64,000 bases of DNA, taken from the NCBI GenBank assembly GCA_031216445.1, contig CM062218.1, positions 5,229,001 through 5,293,000 of the forward strand. The letters are read 5' to 3'. Below, one piece after another: positions 24,428-36,400 of the stretch. The first letter of the stretch is position 1, and each line of letters opens with the position of its first letter. Source of the stretch: Lateolabrax maculatus (Eukaryota; Chordata; Actinopteri; Acropomatiformes; Lateolabracidae). Under the pieces are notes generated by a model. That model made no database searches. It was not told the origin of the DNA and saw only the letters and a program-made list of their open reading frames with translations. The position numbers and the translations under genes are program-made.

Positions 24428-27400
24428 ATGGACATCCTGACAGCCTGGGCTGCCACTGACCCCGCTGTGGCCCGGCTCCTCTGGGTCCTAGTTCTGGTGC
24501 TGGCCACCCTCCTGGTCTGGCTGTTCTTCTTCTGCTGCTACAGCTGGAACCAGAGATCCTCGCCCTCTCTGGAGAGGTACCTGGCAGGTAGGTTGGCCCG
24601 GGGGGTTGAGGGCCCTTCCCTCCCCCCACTGTGGGTGTGTGGAGGCCTGTTACAGGTTTACAACAAGACTGATAGTATTTACTGTGAACTTTTAATGTCA
24701 AGTCAGGCTTGGTTTTACTAGTAGGAGCACTCTGTGGAAATTTTTCCAAAGTCCAGTAATTGTAAATTGTTAGTGTTTCCTTTCCAAGACTGCAGTATCC
24801 ACATTTTCCAGAAATTGCCAGCTCTCGTTGGCTCTGACTCCATTTTGTGGCTGGAGCAGTTCTGAATCCTGTTTAAATGTGCTCTTACCCATGTGAGAGG
24901 ACACAATGGGTCTTTCATACTCATTAGTACAATAAAATGTTTTATTTTTAGGTTGCTGTGAGACGTCACAGGCATACTTTCCATCCAGCAAATAATGTCA
25001 AACTGCACTTAAGTGTTGTACCACACTCCAGTGTGTGAACTTAATGACATGTTAGAAACTTGACATAATGTGCCTAAAGGCTTCAACGTGCAGATCGAAC
25101 CTACTGTACAAGCGACAGTGATTTGCCGAGTCATGGTAGCCTGCATGTCACTACCAACATGTGGATACTTGCAGTGAACAATGACTCAGGACCTCTCTGT
25201 CACTTCTGCTGCACTGTACACATTTTAAAGCACTTTTACCACTTCATGATAGTAGTTGAAATAATAATGATGATTAACACATTTTCTTGTGATCTTTGGG
25301 GTTAATGGGGTTGTCAAACTATTTTGTTCCTTCTGAAGTAATATTTAATTTTCTTTTTTTTTCATACAGCGATGGCAGAGCACCCCAAATCTAAAGTTCC
25401 GACTCAGGTGAGAAAATCTAACTTATGAGAGCAACTTTATTCTGTCTTTTTTTTAATGAACTTCTTCCTCAGTTGCACCAAAAATGTGACAGTTCATGCC
25501 TTACATTCCTGTAAGTTCTCAAAGAGCAGTCTGCTTTCATGCTCAGATCAGCATGACAGCCTGCAATGCCTACTTCAGACTTCAGAGGTCCTCGTTCACT
25601 TGCACTTTGTTTCATACAGCCAGCCTGCAGATAGACCAGCGAGCTTGACAAGTTCACTATTACTTATTCAGTGTACTGAACCATTATTATTTAGTGGTTA
25701 TGACATGATTATATGTCTCTGCCAATGTGTGAGACAAATTTCCACCTTGTCACATTGTCACAGCAACATTATGCACAGAATTATTAAGTTAATTATTAAT
25801 TAAGTCACGCTTGTGTTCGATAATGCCTTGAAGAGATCATATTGGAAGATTTTATCAAGGTTTTATCAGGGCTCTTAATGAATGTCAATGTCAATTAAAT
25901 TTGTGCACCTAAACCTAAAGTTAGTTTCTTATGAGAGGTTTAAAGAAAGACTGAGGTGTAGTTTCAACAAACTGTTCGGCTTTGATTAGTACCACTTTGG
26001 AAACAAATGCTACATTCTTCAGTTTTCAATAAATCTTCATATAAACCTACACATTTTATGACAATACAACAGTTGTTGAGACATTTCACTCAAACACCAC
26101 AAATATCAACCTCATGGTGGCGCTGTGAGGATTCATCATCTGGGAACCATGAATGTCAGTGTCAAATTTTGTGTCTATCCATCCAGTAGTTGTTGAGATT
26201 TTTCAGTCTGCACCAAAGTGGTGAGGGCCACACTGTGAGCTTACATGGCTTAAAATATTTTGGAATTTAATGTTGCTGACTTGTGTAGGACAGTAATGAT
26301 TCAACCTACAGTGTATCCTGTTTTCACATCTGATGTTCCGTCTCAGTAATAAGGGGAAGTGATGCATTTAATATTTCCAGAATGAGTTACTGTGTTTCTT
26401 TATAAATACAACAGGAACTGGAATTTGGTGAAGCACAAAACAAAGACCCATTATTTGAGCAACATTGGTGCATCTACTACAGCACTGCGGCAAACAAGTC
26501 ACACAATATAAATGCAATACACCTATGGCCCCTCTTCAGTTTTACTCCCTCCTGTCCCATCTAGTGTCCCTGCGGAGGGCGTTTTTTATATAATTCCCAT
26601 ATAATCTGTGTACTGTAATATAACCTCTCAGCAGCTTCAGCTTTATCACGCAGCAGTTCCATTACTAAGTATACTGCGAGTGGGCTCATGTTATACTGAG
26701 AGATCTGCAACTGCACTGGCCTCACTCAGTGTGTTTTGGCACAGTCACAGAGTGTTGTTACACAGTGGAGAAGCACTGTGCAGTCATTGTGAGTGATAAG
26801 TCTGAGAGGCTCTCTGAAATGGCTCCAGTGCATCGGGCCCTTTGTCTTGTGTGTCCATTTCCTCCTGCAGAAGCCAGTGTATGCACAAAGAGACATGTGA
26901 GGTCTCTGTCTGAAGAACAGAGCAACACACAGCCACCAATGTAATGCAGTGACCATAAGTTATTAGGCTGTCAGTCTCTGTTTTGAATCCTGTGTCATTG
27001 AAAAAAATAGAACAGATGTTTCCTCGATGTCTGTGAATTGGTGGATCTTAGCATTTTGTCACCTTTTGCACAACTTTCCTTCCCTTTTGTATTGGAAGAG
27101 CCTTTTCTACAAATTTTTTCAGTGTGCGGCCAGTTTTTTCCATGAGATAGGACTATTGATTATGGTTGTATGCACCTAACACTACTTGAGAATGCAAACC
27201 CTTTCACAGTTGTTAATTTCTGTCTTGGTACAAGACTTTTATGTTTAAATTAGTACCCACATATTAAATATACAACTATGGAAAACCATGGATCTCACTG
27301 TGGCAAAAGCTAAATACTGTATAAAGTATTAAAGGAGGGGGAGATGTCTTAAAGGTCAATTTATTAGAATTCTTCAAAAGACAATAAGAGGCTGTGGGAG

Positions 27401-30400
27401 GGGGGTCCATGAATATTTTCCCATCATGATCTGCGTGTGCTGGTGGTTCAGAGGTTACAGGTCTTTATCTGTCACGCTGTGCGATATGTGAATGATTTCA
27501 TTATGATTGCATGTGATTTTCAACAAGTGACTGAAAGAAAGGCTTGTTCATTTTTGCACAATGGAAATGTTGCTCACGCATTCTGTCGGTTATTAATCCA
27601 TAGCAAAGGAAAGGACTATACAATCACTCCTTTCAAAATATTGCATGCCTCGAAACTCTTAACTGCTGATTACTGCATGATAAGATAAGACAGAACTTTA
27701 TTCAACCAGAAGCAACAACTGATAGTTCATGCCTCCTCTCAAAGCCTGCTGAGAGGTGACTAACAAAATCTTAAAATTTAGCAGATCCACTGTGTAAAGA
27801 CTATTATCATGATTAATCAATTAAGAGCTTAACTTTCTTAAGTTCCACAGTTTCCTTTCAGTTACACTAGAAGTTTTTTTTACTTGGGTGCAAAAAACTA
27901 ATTTGAAATAGTTATATTCCTCTTTGTGGAATTTCAGCAGCAGGAAAAACAAAACCCCATTTGTTTACCTGACAGCACTAATCATAATCAATGGCCTCTG
28001 AATAAGGAAGCTTTTGTCCGGCTCAGTCAGAGCATGTCAGATATCAAGAGCTGCTGTTTTCCAACGGGGGAGTTCTATAATTGGAGAGTGGACTTTCCTC
28101 CGAGCAAACTTTAAAAATGAGCCTTAATTTGGAAACGAAAATTAAACTCATTTCCATGGTGGACTTTATGTTACATCAGGTTGTAGCTAAAGCTCCCCAC
28201 TGAAACCTTTACAAATGAAGCTGTATGTCAGAGAGGCAGCGGCTTAAAGCGGATACAGTTGTAGGGACAGCTCTGCTATGATTATCAGGTTAATAACAAG
28301 GTTTAATAAGTAAAGGCATCGTGTCATTTCAGAAGAAGAAAAAGCCCAAAGAGAAGGCAGTTGCTTCTGTCCAGTCAGAGGAAGTTGTGGCGGAGGACTC
28401 TGCGGCCCTTGGACAGGATCCACCTCGTCCGGCGGTGAGGAAGAGGAAGAGACGACCTCTTAAAGTCCAGATGGAAACTGTGACTGCAGTTCGATCACAG
28501 AAGGTGAGGAATGTTTCTCCACCGTGTGTCATCAAAGGCCTCATTTCCTGGCACGTCAGGAGCACTTTCTCCACTGTGTTTGGTTTAATATCAACCTGTA
28601 AGAAGTTTTCTGGTGATTTCAGCCGTTTGTCCACCGGGTTCTGATGTCACCTGTTCAAAACTAAAAGTGCAGAAATAACAAATGCATATTGATTTTAACA
28701 CTTTTAGTTCAAGTAACAGTGATTATCTAGATTTGCAGTGGTATGAGTGGAAGCCTGAATGAAAATAACTACTTAAGGTGTTTTTTCTTAATGTACATAC
28801 TAAATGTATTACTTTGGAACAACGTACATTAAGTGTTTTTTTAGCCATGCTTCCGCTCAATTTAAAGCATATCACAATACACAATACTTAGTTGTGTTAA
28901 ATTGGAACAACTTTCAGTACTTTAGTAGTAATACTTGTATTTAAGACACACTTAATACATCCTTAATATCATATCAATGTGGGCAGTTTGAACATAATAT
29001 CAGCTAACTTATGCATTATGGGTTTCCAACATGCTCCTAAAGTGTTCACTGAGTTATGATTAAGAGCCTTTATTGTTTCATGTCTTGCTAAAGAGTGTCA
29101 GTGTTTGTTGACTCATTTAGAGATGACAGTGTTGTTATTTAAAGGGTTTTTAAAGTTGGTGGTTTCTCTCACTTTTAGACGACATCTCTTCAGATCTGTT
29201 TTTCCAACACCCAACTTCCTCACAAGAGACCAACAACTTATTCAGCAACAATGATTTTAGGTTTACCACTGCTGACTGGAGTGTTGTTTGCCCATTTATA
29301 GTGCTCATATGGTTAGGATCAGTGATTTATGTTTATTACCACAGTACTGTAATTATAACATGTCTAAACCGATGTTGAGCGTCCTTCGCCCTCGTCGAAG
29401 CTCCTCTGCTCTGTGGCTTCATGAAGCACTTGGTCGATCTGAGTCGACCCTTCAGCACAATGGGTACGAAGCTGGCACAGACGCAGGCATTCAGAACTGA
29501 TGGCACGCACCGTTTATGAATACAAGAACGGGCTCCGATCGGGACTCAGCCGGCCCTTGACCTCCCCCAGGCCCCGACTTCTCCGTGCCCATTCATTCAT
29601 TCTACAAGTGGGAGACTAATAATGTAGTAGGACCACACAAACAAGCAATCTATCATTCATGGGGTTGTGATTATGTAATGGCTCAGCGTGACAGTTTTTA
29701 ATTTGACTCAGTGCAACTTGGCTTCGTTTGGAGTGAGGAGTAAACAACTCGCAAGGCGAAAGGAGACTAAATGGAACAGATTTCCTGATTAATAGCTGTT
29801 CATTTGCATTTTTGTGGCATCAAAGTGCAGGCAGAGGTCAGCTGGCAAACACTGCAGCATACAGTAGGTATGATTAACTGAATTTCATAAACATTGGACT
29901 GTCACTATTACTGCCATCATCAACTGTACATGATTCTACATTCACCTTAACCTTCATCTACATACATCACAGGACTCATTGTATGTTAATAGATGATTGT
30001 ATACAGGAGTCATTTAGGCAGAATTTGGTCAGCCAAGACAATTTGGGAGAACTTTTTTTGTTTGTTTTTCTGTTTTTATAATAATTGTATATTTCAGCTC
30101 GATGAAAAAAGGGTCTAATTACATTCCAGAGCTTTCAACCATATTCCATGGCCTTTTTCAGTTCATGTGCCTTCACTTTAGTTATTATAACTTGTCATTA
30201 TACTTTAAGACAACCAACTGTGAACTTGGAATTACAAGGTTCTGTCTTGATTAATGGCATTTGTCCAAAATCAGCAGTCAAAATTATTGTAAACTTTTTT
30301 TTTTGTTTGTTCTATTTAACCCCAAAAGATCCTTTTTTAAACTTGATATAATCTTAGTGGGTTCACAATGACAGATCACTTGTAATTCTTTATACAAGTG

Positions 30401-33400
30401 ATCTGTCACTTGTGTAAAGAATCAATGTAATCACAGCTGGATGTAAACTATCACAGCAGCCCATCTGTTTCCACAGACACAGATGCTGAGCTCAGCAGTG
30501 GTGTGCTGGCATTTCCTCTCTTGTGACAGCATCCTAAAGGTGCGAAGTTCAAGGAAAGACTCAAATTCCCAATCAGACGCTTGGGAATCTCGTGGACTCA
30601 CACACACGAAATCAGTCGCATGAGGTCCAGTGATAATAACAGTCAGTCTGAAGGGGTTTGAAGAAGCCTCTGGTTTGCACGCTGCGCTCAGACCTGAGCT
30701 CAGCTTCCTCATGCGCAGCGAGCACGCAACCAGATCTCTCCTCTCATCTTCATCTTGACGCGTGCCCGCCGTTTATCACCAGCTGGAAGTCTGAGGGAGA
30801 CGATATCTTCCTCCGGATCGGTCCAGGTCTGACCGGCTGAACATCCCACAGGACCGGACCGGACCTGACAGGACCGGACCCCGCAGGACGCAGGCGCGAC
30901 TCCCGCTGCGGCTGAGGAGGAGGAGGAGGAGGAGGAGGAGGATGATGATGATGGCTCTCTCTCTCTAAGTTTGAGCGGATCCACCGACTCGACCACTGCA
31001 GCGAACGGATTTTTTACGATTGTCTCCCCGGGACCCAAACAGCAGTTATCCTGGATGTGTTTGGCGTGAGTAAAACGCAGGAATACAGATTATTTATAAT
31101 TCGCGTTTTGCCGCATCGCTGACGCTGTTAATCACATGATTTAGTGTCATCTTTAAAAACCTGCAGATTACAGAATAACCCGACCTACTGCCACTACGAG
31201 AAAAAAGCGAGGGGTGTTTTTTTTCTTATTATTATTTTGCATAATCCCAGCCTGTCCCCCAGCAGCTGCACCTCAGGTGTCTCCTCACTGCGGCTCGGGT
31301 CACACAAGGTCAGGTGATTTCAGGTGTGGCGATGCGGCGCAGCTCCGAGATTTTCAGCTCAAGTTTTTTCTGGGCAGGATCCAGACTCGACAGCCTTTTC
31401 TCTGTCAAGTGATGATCAACAGATCCACTCCTAATGAAGTCCATCAGTTGTTCACAGTGTGGAGGGTGAGGTGGTGGTGGTGGTGGTGGGGGGGAGACAG
31501 AGGGAGACAGAGGGAGAGAGGAGCCTCAGACAAGCTGTCAGTGTGACTCAGACACTGTCAGACTCCATTCACACCAGCACCCGCCACTTAACTTTCTTCC
31601 ATTTCCAACTCCTGGGAGTTTCAGGAGCATGCTCTCTACAGCTCCACAGGGTTGCCTGGTAACTACGGATCAACACGACGCTTTCAGCTTGCTTGGATGG
31701 AGGCCATACAAGAAAAGCAAAGCCGCTCTGAATAGCAATGGGCTAGGGACAGGGGGACAGAAGTAATGTTGTTATTAGAGTCTCGCAATCAAAGCAGCAG
31801 ATATTTTCAGCGCCTTACTGCAGGTACATGGTATTACTGAATACTTTACTGTAGTACAGTAGTGATGAATTCAGAGAGATGTCGAAGAGCCTGAGGGATC
31901 AAACTGAATACTAAAGTATTCTGTATCTTGAGGCCATACAAAAAGGATTCATATGCATGTGTGATGACTTTCAGGAGCGCCTCGCAATCTTGAGCCATCT
32001 CCTCCTCCGCTGCGTGTAAGGGTTATTTTAGTAGCTATGAATTTTTAACAAGACTCCCTCACTGTATGCTCTAACCTTTCAAAAGGCCGAGCCTGCATTT
32101 TCCTGGGGTATTTATACAGCATCTTTTATTGTATTTGAGAGACTGAATCCTAGAAGCCCAAGCTGAATCCACACAGCAGTATTAGCTGAATGATCAAATG
32201 GTGGCTTAATGCCCATGTTTCCATTAAGAGAAATCAATGACCTGCCACAGGAAAGTGAAGCGTGTTACTGCTCTACTTCCGGAGGGAACCACTGTATGAC
32301 ATGTTTGAGGTATGACACGATAAACTGATCTCAAACTGGCAAAACAAGTTTTCCTATACAATAATAATTAAGCACTACATAATGACTAACATTATGTAGT
32401 AACACCTGTGCAGATGTTCAGTGTCACACTTCACTACTGAAGTAGGCTTTTGCCAAACTGACACCATGCAGTAAATTTGCTCTGGATTAAGTCTTAATAG
32501 TGTTGCAGTACTGCAGCCCTAACATCAAACAGTGTGTAGCCAGAAATAGCATTGAGTTAAATCATAACTTGAATGTGTATCTGATGCGCTGTAGACATTA
32601 CTCCAGGGGCTGTGGTTCTGCCTGCTGCCGTCCAATCAGAGAGGCTGTGGCGGTGCAGCCAGCGCCCCTGTGGGGAGCATCCTGTGAGCTGGACGGTGAC
32701 TCAGCTGAAAAGGAAGCTGGGAGCGTGGTGACGTTGTACAGTGCATCAGCAGCACCTGCCCTGCTCCTCACAGCGGCTCTCTGATACTCCTTCAGACGGC
32801 ACTGAGCTGCAATACTGAGCTTTTGTCCTACTACTGCACATTAGGTTTGGAAATAAATGCTCCAAAATAGGGCTGGGTAACCATTCAATATCACGATTTA
32901 TTAACTTTTCATAGAATCAGATGTGATTGTGATGGTATACTGTAATTGTATTGTATGCCATAATGAGTAAAAATTCTCTGAAAATATATAATAATATATA
33001 AATTGTAATTTAGAACTAACAATATGTTATTGAAGTTTTTGTTTTACATGTGTGAATACACAGTGAAACACATTTATTACATCCACTTTATTACTTTATA
33101 TGTGTGATTTTTAATACATTTTCCATATTGTGATACGTTGGTATCAGAAGAAAATCCCAAATATATAACAATCCAAATTATATATGATATTATTATATCA
33201 ATAAAGCTTTATTGGTCCCCAGGGGGAAATTCACCAGCTACCCAGCACTAAGTTAATATTATAATAATAATAATACATTTGTATATAAAAATATATAAAT
33301 AAATGGAAGTTATGAACACATTGATACATCAATAATTACAATCCAGTAACATAATATGTATTATTCTGAAAAGGGTCATTCTGCATAATGAATACTTTTA

Positions 33401-36400
33401 CTTTTGGTACTTTAAGAATATTTTGATGGTAATACGTTTGTACTTTAACTTTACTTGTACCAGAGTATTTCTACAGTGTGGTTTTACTACTTTTATTACA
33501 GTAAAAGATCTGAGCGCTTGTTCCACTCTCCGCCTGCTGTATCAGGACGCCTGTGCTTAGGTCACCCAGAGTGAGGCTGTCGCTTTAAGGGAGCGTTGCA
33601 TTGTGGGTTGTTTGTAGCTTAATGTTATGCTAGTCAGTTTGTACCTGGTGGTCAGGTGTTTACAGTCAGTCAGCCAACAAGGTTGTACGTTAGAAAATGA
33701 ACCCACGTTTCAACCGCGAAATGGACTTTACAGACTTGTCTGTCTGGCAGCCAAGGGAAAAAACTTTCACAGAAAGTCATGCTGGAAGATGGAAGTCCAC
33801 AAACAGTCAAAAAAAAAAAAAACCTTTCAAAGTCTCCAAAACGGACTCTTTCCAAAAGCTTGACAGCGTGTGAGAAACATGACTGAAAAACACAATGAAG
33901 GAAAAGTCTTTTAAAAGTTACCAGAGCCGTTTTTTAAAACTGAAAGCTGTTGAAATCACCAAACAGCTGAATTCAAATGCTGATTCCCTCGAGATGGTAA
34001 AATATAATGCTTGTTAATTAGAAAGACCCAGTAGTTTGTCATGTTTACTCTATTTTTCTATTCTATTATCCTGTATGAACTTATTTGTATACCCTTAATA
34101 TTGGTTTAGCTACTGCAGTTTTATTTAAATGTGACCATACATTTAATTAAAGATGTTAAAAATAGTAGTTTTGTCTAAGAGTTACCTTGTTTTATTCAAA
34201 AGTTTTTGTTATCTTCAAGTGTCTTATATTTGGGCCAATTCGTGATATTTTGTAAAGCTTTTGTTCTCAGGCATGAGTCATGAAGGCCAAACGATTTTAT
34301 TCCTGTAAACACCTAACAGCTAATTTCTCAACAGCTCTTCTGGTCGGCTTGGAAACAAAAAACCTCCTGCTGTTCTGATTTCTAGAAAAGTAAACCTGAA
34401 TATTTTAAGACCTTGGTGGCCTTACATCTAATATCTGGGGGTTGTGTTACACAGTACAACAATACAGAATAGATAACAGGGACTGTAATCTGTTGTGTGT
34501 CCTTTGTTTTGAGAGGGTTTGTACAGTAAGTTCATGTTTATCCTTTTCTACTCCCTATGCTCATCCAGACTATGGAGGAGGTTAAAGACAAGCCCAAGAG
34601 GAGGCCGCTGGTCAGGGCTGCGTCGGAGGAGAGTACCAGTGACCTGAGTTCAGTAAGTTACTCTCCGTCCCCTGGGGACACGCTGCCCTGGAACCTGCCC
34701 AAACACCATCGCATCAAGCGCTCCAAGTCAGCCTCTGGAGATGTGCTGGACCCGGCAGAGAGGGCCGTCATCCGCATCGCAGGTACGATGTTCACGTAGA
34801 AAGAATGGGGATGTATGTGTTCAAAGTGTTGTGATGCTGCTGGTTGTTTTAATACTCTCCTGTAGACCTGTGTGCAGGTGATATCTTGGTTTGATGGCCA
34901 GTAGTTTCTGCTCTTGTGTTTTTATGGTATGTATTTACCAATGTGCTGTATTTGCTTTGCATTTGTTAATTGATTTCTGATAGTGGCAGACCTGTGTTTT
35001 CGTTGTTTGGCATGTGCATTATTTGCTTTCCTGCTGTTGACTTAGGTTATAGTGAACATTAGGTTATAGTGTTATGGGCTGAATTTGATGTTGCTGTTGT
35101 TTTGGGAGTTTGCTTGTGGGCACATTAATGGGCTCATTTGGTTTAGACCTCTAAACATGACTGTTGTCTTTTGCACAGCCCATTCATATAATTTATTTCC
35201 CTGTAATCTTGGCTTTGTGGCTTTTGTCACACACAGCATAGGTAGTCTCATTCACATTTTCCCTGCACGCTTTGTATTAAGCCAAGCGTTAGATAAGTAT
35301 TTACTCACTGGGTTATTTTACAGCTTCTTTACTATTCTTCATATCATAATTACACCTAAGCTGTTGGGTTCCTGTCCTGTGGTTCACACTGCTGTCACAC
35401 TCTGTTACTCTCACTGCCAACTTTAAACTTATACCAATTTACTGATGATCATCTGTTTCTTATTGACAATGCCTTCAAAATCTTAAAGTTCCATTTTATT
35501 TAAGAAGAAATGTCGTGATCTACTGTAACAAAATTGCATACCTTCTTAACACAACCTCAGAGACTCATGTAGGCAGTTGAAAGAGATATATCGTCTAACA
35601 CCATTTTAATACGTCTCTCATTCTGCTAATTTATTTCCCACGGGGGGTTTCAGAGTGATAGGAATGTCTCATTATCTACCAGAGCTCTTGTCCAGGTGCT
35701 GCAGCTCCTCCATCTTTGTTAACTCTCTGAACACTGAGACAAAGCTCAGATGGTGCAACTTGCTGCCTCAGCACTTCCTGTGGTGGGTGTCGAGTTCATA
35801 TTGAGTCTTCGGACCACAAACAGCAACACCGACCTCATTCTCCCTCCTCCCTGGTCGTCTCTGATATTGATTTGGTGGGGTGGGGTACTGCAGCAGCAGT
35901 GTTGTGTGACTGGCTGTTTTTGTCTCTGAACACACAACAGCAGCAGTAGGATTATATCACACCCAAGTACTTCTGCAGAGATAGAGGGATATCTGGTTAA
36001 TTTATTTCTGGAGATTGAAGTTTTCACTTAAATGTCCTTCTAATGACTTGCTGTAGTACGTCCAGACGTGAGCAGGATGCCGGGATCTGATGACATATAT
36101 TAGATAAAGGCGACTGTATCAGTGTTGTCTTGTTGGATTGCTGCCATAATGGCCCTGGCCTGATTCATTAGCCTTGTGAGACACATACAAGGCTGGACCT
36201 GCAGCTTTATCTCACAACAAATGGAGACGGGACCATTTGTTATCAAACTGCAGACAGTTTGAGAGGCAGGCAGTGTTCACTGACACTGAATAAGATGTCA
36301 GAAAAGACTGTATCAAGGTTTTAGTAGCTCTCTAACATGCAAGTTCATTGATCAGATATAGTAACTGTGACTCTGTTGATGTCCGGACAGAGTGAGAGTG

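Larger units (their letters stand above)
31066..34568. other. plec: plec intron before the PGDTLPWNL exon
   Basis: Contains a (TGG)n run at about 31470-31489, an 11-bp hairpin (32374-32384/32390-32400), a retroposon tail (33196-33240) and a repeat fragment (33375-33530). No coding exon seen. Confidence 0.5.

Noticed and set aside
24428..34782. Calling the gene dystonin because of the a2-like chain and NLPKH
   Set aside because: SPSPGDTLPWNL, AERAVIRIA and especially MDPGRSIQHEISSLK fit plectin better. The shared features are more simply ancestral. Sequence beyond the window would settle it.
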